64,000 nucleotides of DNA from Allosphingosinicella sp042666435. Its GTDB lineage: Bacteria > Pseudomonadota > Alphaproteobacteria > Sphingomonadales > Sphingomonadaceae. The notes under the pieces were generated by a model that was given only the letters and a program-made list of their open reading frames with translations, was not told the DNA's origin and searched no databases. Below, in pieces: positions 17,360-24,180 of this stretch (positions within the stretch are counted from its first letter, which is position 1; each line of letters opens with the position of its first letter). Made by a program: the position numbers and the translations under genes. The DNA is taken from the NCBI RefSeq assembly GCF_042666435.1, contig NZ_JBHTDC010000002.1:682001-746000 (forward strand). Direction: 5' to 3'.

Positions 17360-18289
17360 ATGAGCAGCGAGCAGGGCGCAACCGAACCCAAGGTCTTCAG
17401 GCCCGATCGCGACAAGCCCGATCCGACGCGGCCGCGGCGGGGGCTCAGGGACGAGGATCTGGCGAGTCGCGAGACGGTTTACCGATCCGATCTCCTCGCC
17501 GGAAAGACCTTGCTCATCACCGGAGGCGGCAGCGGCATGGGCAAGGCGGCGGCGTTCCTCGCCGCGCGGCTCGGCGCGAACGTCGCGATCTGCGGCCGCA
17601 ATCAGGAAAAGCTCGATCAGACGCGCGAGGCGATCCTGGCGGCAACGGGCGTCGAGATATTCACGCAAAGCGCGACCATCCGCGACCCCGAGGCGGTGGA
17701 GGCGCTGATCGGCGCCGTGCACGACCGCTTCGGGGGCATCGACACGATCGTCAACAATGCCGGCGGCCAATATCCGCAGGACGCGATCGACTTCACCCGC
17801 AAGGGCTGGCTGGCGGTGATCGACACCAATCTGAACGGCACCTGGTGGGTGATGCAGGAGGCCGCCAAACGCTGGCGCGATGACGGCAAGCCGGGCAACA
17901 TCGTCAACATCGTCGCCAATGTCGAAAGGGGCATGCCGCAGGCGGCCCATACCTGCGCCGCGCGGGCGGGCGTCATCTACCTGTCGAAGACGCTGGCCAC
18001 CGAATGGGCGCCGTTCGACATCCGCGTCAATTGCATCGGCCCCGGCGTGATCGAGACCGAAGGCTTCGTCATGTACCCGGAGGAGGCGCTGAAGCGCTTC
18101 CACAAAGCCAACCCGATGAAGATGCGCGGCAACGCCTGGGACGTGGCCGAAGCGATCGCCTATCTCGCTTCTCCAGCCGCCCGCTTCATCAACGGCGACC
18201 TCCTCGTCATCGACGGCGGCCAGGCGCAATGGGGCGTGATCTGGCCGGGCGGGATGCCGGATTATTTCGACGAGAGCGGCGCCGCCTGA
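17360..18289 (+). CDS. SDR-superfamily enoyl-CoA reductase-like protein without the Tyr/Lys motif
   Basis: A 309-residue SDR with ATG 17360 preceded by GGAGGGG. A charged extension of about 45 residues precedes the Rossmann fold. GGGSGMG (55-61) and NNAGG (132-136) are typical. The place of the usual YxxxK motif reads AHTCAARAGVIYLSK (196-210), like the HSGAARAGV segment of peroxisomal trans-2-enoyl-CoA reductase and dienoyl-CoA reductase relatives. It therefore more likely acts on an enoyl- or dienoyl-CoA than as a classical alcohol dehydrogenase. The 3' end overlaps the convergent VOC gene by 28 bp. A dyad site lies 62 bp upstream. Confidence 0.85.
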   Translation: MSSEQGATEPKVFRPDRDKPDPTRPRRGLRDEDLASRETVYRSDLLAGKTLLITGGGSGMGKAAAFLAARLGANVAICGRNQEKLDQTREAILAATGVEIFTQSATIRDPEAVEALIGAVHDRFGGIDTIVNNAGGQYPQDAIDFTRKGWLAVIDTNLNGTWWVMQEAAKRWRDDGKPGNIVNIVANVERGMPQAAHTCAARAGVIYLSKTLATEWAPFDIRVNCIGPGVIETEGFVMYPEEALKRFHKANPMKMRGNAWDVAEAIAYLASPAARFINGDLLVIDGGQAQWGVIWPGGMPDYFDESGAA

Positions 18290-18753
18290 CCGGCCGAGCC
18301 GTCGAGGAACGGGAAGGGGTGATCGGGCGCGATCACCTGCAGCAATTCGACGACATTGCCATCGCAATCGCGGCCGTAAGTGGCGAGCATCGCCCCCCCG
18401 CCGCCGGGCGGACAGTGGAACTCCATCCCAAGGGCCGACAGCCGCTCATATTCGGCCCAGGCATCGTCGACATAGAAGCAGATATGGATGAGGCCCGGAT
18501 CGCACATGCGGCGCTCGAAGCGCTCGCCGACCGGCTCAAGATACTGGAACACCTCGATATAGAAGCTGCCGAGCCGGATCATCGCGTAGCGCGCTGATGA
18601 GTCCGGCAGCTGCACCATCCGGTCGACGCGCTCGTTGCCGCGCTCCCAGCCGCCGTCCGCGACCCGCTCGAACCCGTACCAGCGTTCGTAATGGTCGACG
18701 AACCGGTCGAGGTCGGGCGTCGAGACGGCGACATGGTGCAGACCTCGGATCAC
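18262..18753 (-). CDS. VOC (glyoxalase/extradiol dioxygenase) superfamily protein
   Basis: A 163-residue protein made of two beta-alpha-beta-beta-beta modules of the vicinal oxygen chelate fold. The first His is in GLHHVAVSTPDLDRFVDHY, a metal-ligand position, and the second module holds GLIHICFYVDD and DCDGNVVELLQV, whose His and Glu complete the usual metal set. Such proteins include methylmalonyl-CoA epimerases, glyoxalases and small extradiol dioxygenases; the length fits an epimerase, isomerase or lyase. It stands alone leftward and starts 28 bp from the dyad site at 18781. Exact reaction unknown. Confidence 0.85.
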   Translation of the reverse strand: MIRGLHHVAVSTPDLDRFVDHYERWYGFERVADGGWERGNERVDRMVQLPDSSARYAMIRLGSFYIEVFQYLEPVGERFERRMCDPGLIHICFYVDDAWAEYERLSALGMEFHCPPGGGGAMLATYGRDCDGNVVELLQVIAPDHPFPFLDGSAGQAAPLSSK

Positions 18754-18780
18754 ATTTCTTCTCCTGTTCGGATATTATAC

Positions 18781-18798
18781 AAACAAACTTGACTGTTT
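18781..18798. promoter_or_regulatory. 18-bp dyad site 4 (putative operator), divergent promoter region
   Basis: AAACAAACTTGACTGTTT keeps both outer half-sites, with CTTG at the centre. It sits between the VOC gene (start 18753) and the flavoprotein gene (start 18838). Confidence 0.65.
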
Positions 18799-18837
18799 TT
18801 TTCAAGTCGCGTCTGTTGTCCCGATGGAACGCGCGGA

Positions 18838-20223
18838 ATGAACCATTATGACGTGATCGTCGTCGGCGCCGGGGGCGCCGGCCTCGCGGCGGCGACGTCG
18901 GCCGCCGCCCAAGGCGCGCGCGTGCTGATCGTCGAAGCCGGCGCGCGAACCGGCGGATCGACCGCTTTGTCGGGCGGCGTCTTCTATGCCGCCGGCACGT
19001 CGCTTCAGCGCGAGGCGGGGATCGAGGGCGACGATCCAGAAGCTGTGTTCCATTACTACATGACGCTCAACCAGTATAAATTGGAAGCCGCGCTCGTCCG
19101 CCGGCTGTGCGACGAATCGCCGGCCGCCTTCGAATGGCTGCGGTCGATCGGCGTCGAGTTCCGGGCGGACGATCTCTACGCGTCGGGTGTCGACAAGATC
19201 CGGCGCGGCCACCGCGCGGCGGGCGGCGGCGCGGCCATCGCCGAAGCCCTGGAAGGGTCCTTTTCCGGCCGTTCGGTCGATGTCGCGCTGGAGACGCGCG
19301 TCGACAGGCTGCTGGTCGAGGATGGCCGAATCGCCGGCATCATCGTCGACGGGCAGCCGATCCGAAGCGCGGCCACCATACTCGCCACCGGCGGGTTCGG
19401 CGCCAATCCGGACATGCTCGCCGAACTCTATCCGGACGCCGCGCTGCACGGCGACCTCCATTGGTATATCGGCGCCGAGACCTGCCGCGGCGACGGCATC
19501 GCGCTGGCACGCTCCGCCGGCGGCGGGGTAAGCCACCCCAATCGGGGACTGCTGCTGCTGACGCCGGGCTTCGCTAGAGATTTGGAAAGCTACCTTCCCG
19601 GCTGGCTCGTGACGGTGAATCGGGACGGGCGGCGCTTCGTCGACGAGAGCATCGAATATTCAGTCCTGTCCGCTGTGCTTCGCGAGCAGCCGGGCCATGA
19701 ATGTTTCGGCCTGTTCGACGAGGCGGCGCGCACCGCGGCAAAGACCAGCGCCTACCGTTCCGCGCCCAACTGGACCGCCGACCGGCTGGAGGAGTTCGCC
19801 GACCGCGGATTGCTGGAACGGGCCGACACGCTCGACGCGCTGGCCGCCCGCATCGGCGTGCCGGCCGCGACGCTGCACACCACCGCCGAGCACTACAATA
19901 GCAATTACGCGGCCGGCGCGGATCGGGATTTCTTCAAGCCGGCCGGGCTGCTGCGTTCGCTGGAGAAGCCCCCCTTCTACGCCGCCCGCATCCGCGCGGC
20001 GATCGTCTGCTGGACCGGCACCGGCGTGCGCATCGATGTCGAGGCGCGCGTCCTCGACGCCGCCGACCGGCCGATCCCCGGCCTTTATGCCGCAGGCGAG
20101 ACGACCGGCGGCATGTTCGGCGAATGCTATGCCGCCGGCGGCGCCTCGATCGCCAACGCGATCGTCTTCGGCCGGATCGCCGGCCGCAACGCCGCGATCG
20201 ACTCTCGCGAAGGAGAAAAATGA
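18838..20223 (+). CDS. FAD-dependent oxidoreductase, KstD/fumarate-reductase flavoprotein family
   Basis: A 461-residue flavoprotein. The dinucleotide fold is GAGGAG (10-15), with GARTGGSTALSGGVF (36-50) typical of the succinate dehydrogenase/fumarate reductase/3-ketosteroid dehydrogenase family, and a C-terminal FAD segment GLYAAGETTGGMFGECYAAGG. These enzymes catalyse 1,2-dehydrogenation of cyclic ketones or reduction of an activated double bond. The protein is shorter than most 3-ketosteroid 1-dehydrogenases, so ring specificity may differ. It heads the rightward set flavoprotein, NTF2-like, crotonase, VOC, with overlapping ends, and starts 40 bp from a dyad site. Confidence 0.88.
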   Translation: MNHYDVIVVGAGGAGLAAATSAAAQGARVLIVEAGARTGGSTALSGGVFYAAGTSLQREAGIEGDDPEAVFHYYMTLNQYKLEAALVRRLCDESPAAFEWLRSIGVEFRADDLYASGVDKIRRGHRAAGGGAAIAEALEGSFSGRSVDVALETRVDRLLVEDGRIAGIIVDGQPIRSAATILATGGFGANPDMLAELYPDAALHGDLHWYIGAETCRGDGIALARSAGGGVSHPNRGLLLLTPGFARDLESYLPGWLVTVNRDGRRFVDESIEYSVLSAVLREQPGHECFGLFDEAARTAAKTSAYRSAPNWTADRLEEFADRGLLERADTLDALAARIGVPAATLHTTAEHYNSNYAAGADRDFFKPAGLLRSLEKPPFYAARIRAAIVCWTGTGVRIDVEARVLDAADRPIPGLYAAGETTGGMFGECYAAGGASIANAIVFGRIAGRNAAIDSREGEK

Positions 20224-20777
20224 TGGCCAGCCTGGAAGACCGGATCGCACGGCTCGAATCGGAATCGCAGATCCGCCAGCTGGTGGCGCGATACTGCTTC
20301 TATATCGACGATCGGCGGATCGACGACATCGCGTCTTTGTTCACGCACGATGCGCGGCTCAGGTCGAGCGATGGCGTGATGGACGCGACCGGAGTCGATG
20401 CGATCATCGAGCAATATCATCGCCGCTTCGACGTGCTCGGCCCCGGCCATCATTTCATGCACGATATCCAGATCGATTTCGTCGGCGACGGCAGGAGCGA
20501 GGCGACCGGGCGCGTCACCGGTCACGCCGAGCTGTGGCGGACGGGCAAGATGATGGTCACGGCGCTTCGCTACAAGGATGTGTACCGCAATACCGACGAC
20601 GGCTGGAAGTTCGCGGATCGGGAGATCAGCTTCCTTTATTATGTCCCGGTCTCCGAATATCCGGACATCCTGTCGGGGCCGGATCGCAACCATGCCTATG
20701 CCGAGCCGCGCCCGGCGGACTTCCCGGAGCGGCTTCCAAGCTGGATCGCCTATGAGAAAGCGCGCGGCCGTGGGTGA
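20220..20777 (+). CDS. NTF2-like (SnoaL-type) protein
   Basis: A 185-residue alpha+beta barrel protein whose start overlaps the flavoprotein stop (ATGA), with AAGGAG just upstream. The N-terminal helix EDRIARLESESQIRQLVARYCFYID, FTHDARL, and central HHFMHDIQIDFVGDG are typical of the SnoaL_4 group. Members include polyketide cyclases, ketosteroid isomerase-like enzymes, dehydratases and the small subunits of Rieske oxygenases, which share this fold. Two more such proteins lie at 22111-23267. Translational coupling to the flavoprotein suggests they act on the same intermediate. Reaction unknown. Confidence 0.82.
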   Translation: MMASLEDRIARLESESQIRQLVARYCFYIDDRRIDDIASLFTHDARLRSSDGVMDATGVDAIIEQYHRRFDVLGPGHHFMHDIQIDFVGDGRSEATGRVTGHAELWRTGKMMVTALRYKDVYRNTDDGWKFADREISFLYYVPVSEYPDILSGPDRNHAYAEPRPADFPERLPSWIAYEKARGRG

Positions 20778-21531
20778 AAGCCTGATCGTCGAGCGGATCG
20801 GCGCGGTCACGCTGCTCACCATCAACCGCCCGCATCGGAGCAATGCACTCGATGCCGCGACATCGGCCGCGATCGATTCGGAAATCGACGCCGCCGAGAC
20901 CGACGCGGCCGTCGGCGCGGTCATTATTACCGGCAAAGGCGACCGCGCCTTCTGCTCGGGCATGGACATGAAGGAAGCGGCGGCGATCGGCATCGGCCAC
21001 GGATTGGTTCCGGGCCGGGGCTTCGCCGGCATTACCGAGCGGCGGCGCGCCAAGCCGCTGATCGCCGGGGTGAACGGCGCGGCCGTGGCCGGCGGGTTCG
21101 AGATCGCGCTGGCCTGCGATATCGTCGTCGCGGCGGACCATGCTCTGTTCGGCCTCAGCGAGGTGAAGCGCGGCCTCTTCGCTTATGCGGGCGGCATCCA
21201 GCGGCTGGCGCGGCAGGTTCCGCGCGCGACGGCGCTTGCGATGATCCTGACCGGAGAGCCGGTAGCGGCGGCGCGGCTGTACGATCTCGGCGTCATCAGC
21301 GAGGTGGTGCCGGGAGGGCGGGTGCGCGACCGCGCGCTGGAGCTCGCGCAAGCCATTCTCGCGAACAATTGGGAGGCCGTTCGCAACGGCAAGCTCCTCC
21401 ACGACATGGCGGCGGACATGCCGGTCGACCAGGCGCTTCGATTCGGAACCGCCTTCGGCAACGCCACATTGGCCTCGGTCGAAGGCAAAGAAGGCGTCGC
21501 CGCCTTCGCCGATCGCCGCGCCGCCCCCTGA
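20752..21531 (+). CDS. Enoyl-CoA hydratase/isomerase (crotonase) family protein
   Basis: A 259-residue crotonase starting at ATG 20752, which overlaps the previous gene by 26 bp; GTG 20770 is an in-frame alternative. Oxyanion-hole segments are FCSGMDM (67-73) and NGAAVAGGFE (108-117). Both acidic residues of true enoyl-CoA hydratases appear, Glu117 and Glu137 (GLSEVKRGLF). The AYAGGIQRLARQVP stretch is normal. It probably hydrates an unsaturated CoA ester in the ring- or side-chain degradation route. It is third in the set starting at 18838 and is followed 17 bp later by a VOC gene. Confidence 0.9.
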   Translation: MRKRAAVGESLIVERIGAVTLLTINRPHRSNALDAATSAAIDSEIDAAETDAAVGAVIITGKGDRAFCSGMDMKEAAAIGIGHGLVPGRGFAGITERRRAKPLIAGVNGAAVAGGFEIALACDIVVAADHALFGLSEVKRGLFAYAGGIQRLARQVPRATALAMILTGEPVAAARLYDLGVISEVVPGGRVRDRALELAQAILANNWEAVRNGKLLHDMAADMPVDQALRFGTAFGNATLASVEGKEGVAAFADRRAAP

Positions 21532-21548
21532 ACCAAGGACAAGCATCG

Positions 21549-22097
21549 ATGCTGCCCACCCCATTTCGCCCCGACATCATCCAATATGCCTGGGTCGTGC
21601 CCCGGCTGGAGGACGCCGCCCGGCAATGGAACCGCCTGCTCGGCGCCGGCCCCTTCCTGATCAACCGCGACATCAAGGTGGCCGACGCCCGTTACCGCGG
21701 ACGCGCCAGCGGGACCCGCTTCTCAACCGCCGTCGCGCAATCGGGTGACGTCCAGATCGAACTGATCGAACAGCATGGCGACGGCCCTTCCGCCTATCGC
21801 GACACGGTGGCGCCGGGAACGACCGGATTCCACCACATCGCCTTTATCGAGTCCGATTTCGCGGCGGCGGTCGCGGTCCTGACCGACCAGGGGCACGAAG
21901 TCGCCGCCGACGGCCTGTTCGGCGACATGCGCTACGCCTATGTCGACACGTCGGCCACGATCGGCTGCATGACCGAGATCGTCGAGGACAAGCCAACGAT
22001 CCGCGCCTTCTTCGAGGCCGTGCGCAAGGCGCGCGACCGCTGGGACGGCGATCCCGCCACTCTGCTGCGCGAGCTTTCGGCGCGGCCGTCCGCCTGA
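21549..22097 (+). CDS. VOC superfamily protein
   Basis: A 182-residue protein starting at ATG 21549 with AAGGAC upstream. It begins IIQYAWVVPRLEDAARQWNRLLGAGPF and has a second module starting GTTGFHHIAFIESDFAAAVAVL, the two halves of a vicinal oxygen chelate fold of the glyoxalase_4 type. It is a relative of the protein at 31115-31648: both share GxGPF near residue 30, QIELI/MIEII and the GxHH motif opening module two. The C-terminal helix FFEAVRKARDRWDGDPATLL is also shared in kind. It ends the set 18838-22097. Isomerase, epimerase or ring-cleavage roles are possible. Confidence 0.82.
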   Translation: MLPTPFRPDIIQYAWVVPRLEDAARQWNRLLGAGPFLINRDIKVADARYRGRASGTRFSTAVAQSGDVQIELIEQHGDGPSAYRDTVAPGTTGFHHIAFIESDFAAAVAVLTDQGHEVAADGLFGDMRYAYVDTSATIGCMTEIVEDKPTIRAFFEAVRKARDRWDGDPATLLRELSARPSA

Positions 22098-22110
22098 GGA
22101 TGGAGGGTGC

Positions 22111-22689
22111 TCAAGGCCGGTTCGCGTAGACCGGGTCGCCCCGCCCCCATTCACCGCGCGGGCGCATCGCGGCGAACAGCCCCTCGTCCACTATCTGGTT
22201 CGATGGATTGCTGTCGTTCCAGTCCATCACCACCTGTCGTTGGGCGATTCGCCACTCGCCGTCCCGACGCTCCAGCCTGTCGAGATAGCGGCCGGCCATG
22301 ACGAATTGCTCGTGAGCGGCGTCGAGCCCGCGCCCGCCGCACATCTCGGCGTAGCGCGATCCGAAAATCTGCTCGACCATGTCCTGCCGCACCCGGCATG
22401 CCGAATAGAGATAGCTCTCCGCGCAGGCGACATCGCCGTCGACGTCGATATGGACGTTGAGCAGACAGTGCGTCCCCATCTCGAAATATTGCGTGATCTC
22501 GCCGATGATGAACTCGACGAACTCGCCCGCATTGCCGCTGTAGATGCCGTGAATATCGACGCCGTCGGGCCAGTAGACGGTGCGCATCAGCTCCAGGTCG
22601 GCGCGATCGAGCGCGCGGCAATAGCGCGTCAGGACGGCATAGATGTCGCGGCGCGCGACCAGATCCTCGAGGTCGGCCCGGCGACTCAC
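22111..22689 (-). CDS. NTF2-like (SnoaL-type) protein, tandem copy 2
   Basis: A 192-residue protein with a GTG start that overlaps the stop of the upstream copy (GTGA). It is a clear paralogue of the gene at 22686-23267: shared segments include ARRDIYAVLTRY, RALDRADxELM, VYWPDG, IFGSRY, GRYLDRxERR and QVVMDWND, about 60% identity by eye. The fold is the NTF2-like cone used by ketosteroid isomerases, dehydratases and Rieske small subunits. The two copies could form a heteromer. It lies in a leftward four-gene set (two ABM, two NTF2-like) controlled from about 23930. Confidence 0.83.
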   Translation of the reverse strand: MSRRADLEDLVARRDIYAVLTRYCRALDRADLELMRTVYWPDGVDIHGIYSGNAGEFVEFIIGEITQYFEMGTHCLLNVHIDVDGDVACAESYLYSACRVRQDMVEQIFGSRYAEMCGGRGLDAAHEQFVMAGRYLDRLERRDGEWRIAQRQVVMDWNDSNPSNQIVDEGLFAAMRPRGEWGRGDPVYANRP

Positions 22690-23267
22690 GGGACATTCGT
22701 GAAGACCAAGTCTCCCGCTCCCCGCTCGCCCCGTGGCTGGAGCGTGGCGAACATGCCCTGGTCCAGTATCTCGCCCGAGGGACGGTTGTCGTTCCAGTCC
22801 ATCACGACCTGGCGGTTGGCAATTCGCCACTCGCCCTCCCGCCGCTCGAACCGGTCGAGATAGCGGCCGCCGAAATAGAAATGATGATGATCGGGGTCGA
22901 GCCCGTGGCCTTCGAACATCGCCATGTAGCGCGATCCGAAAATCTCGTGCGCCTTGTCCGCCCGCACCTTGTGATAGGCGAAGAGGTAGGTCTCGGTGCA
23001 GGCGACGTCGCCCTCTATCTCCATGTGCACGTTCATCAGGCCGTGCATCGTCACCTCGAACCAGTTCTGGATCTCGCGGACGATGAACTCGGCGAATTCC
23101 GCGGCATTGCCGTTGAAGACGCCGTGATTGTCGGTCCCGTCGGGCCAGTAGACACTCTTCATCAGCTCGACGTCGGCGCGGTCGAGCGCGCGGGAATAGC
23201 GGGTGAGCACCGCATAGATGTCGCGGCGGGCGATCAAATCGTCGATGTCGGCGTCGGTGACGGCCAT
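22686..23267 (-). CDS. NTF2-like (SnoaL-type) protein, tandem copy 1
   Basis: A 193-residue protein, ATG 23267. It has the SnoaL_4 N-terminal helix (DIDDLIARRDIYAVLTRYSRALD), the VYWPDGTDNHGVFNG strand region, and the HHHFYFGGRYLDRFERR barrel strands. The downstream gene is its tandem paralogue. The proteins are close in length to Rieske oxygenase small subunits (about 160-190 residues), which have the same fold, and no classical small subunit is otherwise seen in the cluster. Isomerase, dehydratase or hydratase activity on a cyclic intermediate is equally possible. Confidence 0.83.
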   Translation of the reverse strand: MAVTDADIDDLIARRDIYAVLTRYSRALDRADVELMKSVYWPDGTDNHGVFNGNAAEFAEFIVREIQNWFEVTMHGLMNVHMEIEGDVACTETYLFAYHKVRADKAHEIFGSRYMAMFEGHGLDPDHHHFYFGGRYLDRFERREGEWRIANRQVVMDWNDNRPSGEILDQGMFATLQPRGERGAGDLVFTNVP

Positions 23268-23284
23268 GTTCGTCTCTCTCCCTG

Positions 23285-23581
23285 TCAGCCGAGCGAGCGG
23301 TAGAAAGCGAGCTTCATCTCGCCGTCCAGGCAGTCCAGGATCGGCGGCACCAGCCGGTCGTGGAAGTCGATCTGCATGTGATGGTCGAAGGCGGCGTCGT
23401 CGCGGAAGGTGGCGACGACCTGGAACAGGTCCGGGTCCTCGTCGGACTGGAACAGCTCATAGACGATGAGGTCCGGCTCCTGGGCGTGCGCCAGCGCCTT
23501 GAGTTCGGCCTGAAGGCGGATCAGCTCGTCGCGCTTCTCGGGCCTGGCGCGGAGCTCCGCGATGAAGCTCTTGCCGCTCAT
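23285..23581 (-). CDS. Antibiotic biosynthesis monooxygenase (ABM)-domain protein
   Basis: A 98-residue ferredoxin-like ABM-fold protein. It begins KSFIAELRARPEKRDELIRL and has the family's YELFQSDEDPDLFQVVATFRDDAAFDHHM run, similar to YgiN/quinol monooxygenases and LsrG-type isomerases. Start ATG 23581 overlaps the stop of the upstream ABM gene (ATGA). Such small cofactor-free proteins act as oxygenases on electron-rich rings or as isomerases. It is second in the leftward set starting at 23877. The two adjacent ABM genes may form a heterodimer, as these folds dimerise. Confidence 0.82.
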   Translation of the reverse strand: MSGKSFIAELRARPEKRDELIRLQAELKALAHAQEPDLIVYELFQSDEDPDLFQVVATFRDDAAFDHHMQIDFHDRLVPPILDCLDGEMKLAFYRSLG

Positions 23582-23877
23582 GCCGTTCCCTCCACCAGAT
23601 CGTAGAGCATCTCGCGCTCGTAGCCGCCGGCCATGCACGCGATCATCACGTCGATCAGCGGCTTGCCGTGCGCGGTCTCCATATGGGCCTTGTCGGCGGC
23701 CTCGTCGACGAACGACTCGTAGACCGCGAACATGCCGGGCTCACCCAGCCGAAAAAATTTGAAGGCGAGCGTGCCGGGCTCGCGGTCGACCAGCTCCTCC
23801 ATCTCAAGGGCGGCGCGAACGAAATCCGCCTCTCGCTCGGGCTTGATTCTAAATCGCGATAAAAAGCTGTAGGCCAC
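23578..23877 (-). CDS. Antibiotic biosynthesis monooxygenase (ABM)-domain protein
   Basis: A 99-residue ABM-fold protein. The start is GTG 23877 because AGAGGAG stands 6 bp upstream; an in-frame ATG at 23916 lacks any ribosome-binding site. Recognisable parts are AYSFLSRFRIKPEREADFVRA, the PGTLAFKFFR strand, and FAVYESFVDEAADKAHM with HGKPLIDVM. It overlaps the next ABM gene by 4 bp. The gene opens the leftward set ABM, ABM, NTF2-like, NTF2-like, and the 18-bp dyad at 23930-23947 stands 53 bp before it, matching the placement of the other putative operators. Confidence 0.83.
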   Translation of the reverse strand: MAYSFLSRFRIKPEREADFVRAALEMEELVDREPGTLAFKFFRLGEPGMFAVYESFVDEAADKAHMETAHGKPLIDVMIACMAGGYEREMLYDLVEGTA

Positions 23878-23929
23878 GTCCGCTCCTCTTTGGTCAGATG
23901 CGTTCCCAATAGGCATCGGGCAGCATTCA

Positions 23930-23947
23930 AAACAATCATGTCTGACT
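23930..23947. promoter_or_regulatory. 18-bp dyad site 5 (putative operator) before ABM/NTF2-like set
   Basis: AAACAATCATGTCTGACT keeps the left half-site and CATG centre; the right half-site is TGACT instead of TGTTT. It is 53 bp before GTG 23877. Confidence 0.6.
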
Positions 23948-24032
23948 TTTCAAGACAATATCGTGGATTCCGCATGAAGGGCCGATGTTACGGGCTCCCT
24001 AGGCCGCAGTAGCATTGATCCGGACGCGGTGC

Positions 24033-24053
24033 TTTTGCTGCAATGCAGCAAAA
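24033..24053. promoter_or_regulatory. 21-bp perfect palindrome upstream of TonB receptor gene
   Basis: TTTTGCTGCA and TGCAGCAAAA are perfect 10-bp arms around a single A. This differs from the 18-bp dyad and was noticed only once in the window. A dimeric regulator encoded elsewhere is the natural explanation. Confidence 0.6.
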
Positions 24054-24087
24054 CGCGAGACCGTGGCGACTTTGATACAATCAAAAA

Positions 24088-24105
24088 AAACAATCATGCC
24101 TGATT
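24088..24105. promoter_or_regulatory. 18-bp dyad site 6 (putative operator) before TonB receptor gene
   Basis: AAACAATCATGCCTGATT has the perfect left half-site and CATG centre with a weaker right half-site. It ends 75 bp before the receptor ATG. Confidence 0.62.
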
Positions 24106-24180
24106 GCAATCGCGGTCGGACAAGCTAATCTCGCCGGGAAGAGATCGAAGATATCTCAGCACGGGGAGGAGACCAGGAAC

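Larger units (their letters stand above)
23878..24180. other. Gene-free divergent promoter region before ABM set and TonB receptor gene
   Basis: These 303 bases hold no plausible gene. They contain dyad site 5 (23930-23947), a 21-bp perfect palindrome (24033-24053) and dyad site 6 (24088-24105), then the leader of the receptor gene with ribosome-binding sequence ggggaggag. The AT content is higher than in the surroundings. Confidence 0.8.

Noticed and set aside
23878..23916. ATG 23916 as start of the first ABM gene
   Set aside because: No ribosome-binding site precedes it, whereas GTG 23877 has AGAGGAG at the right distance.
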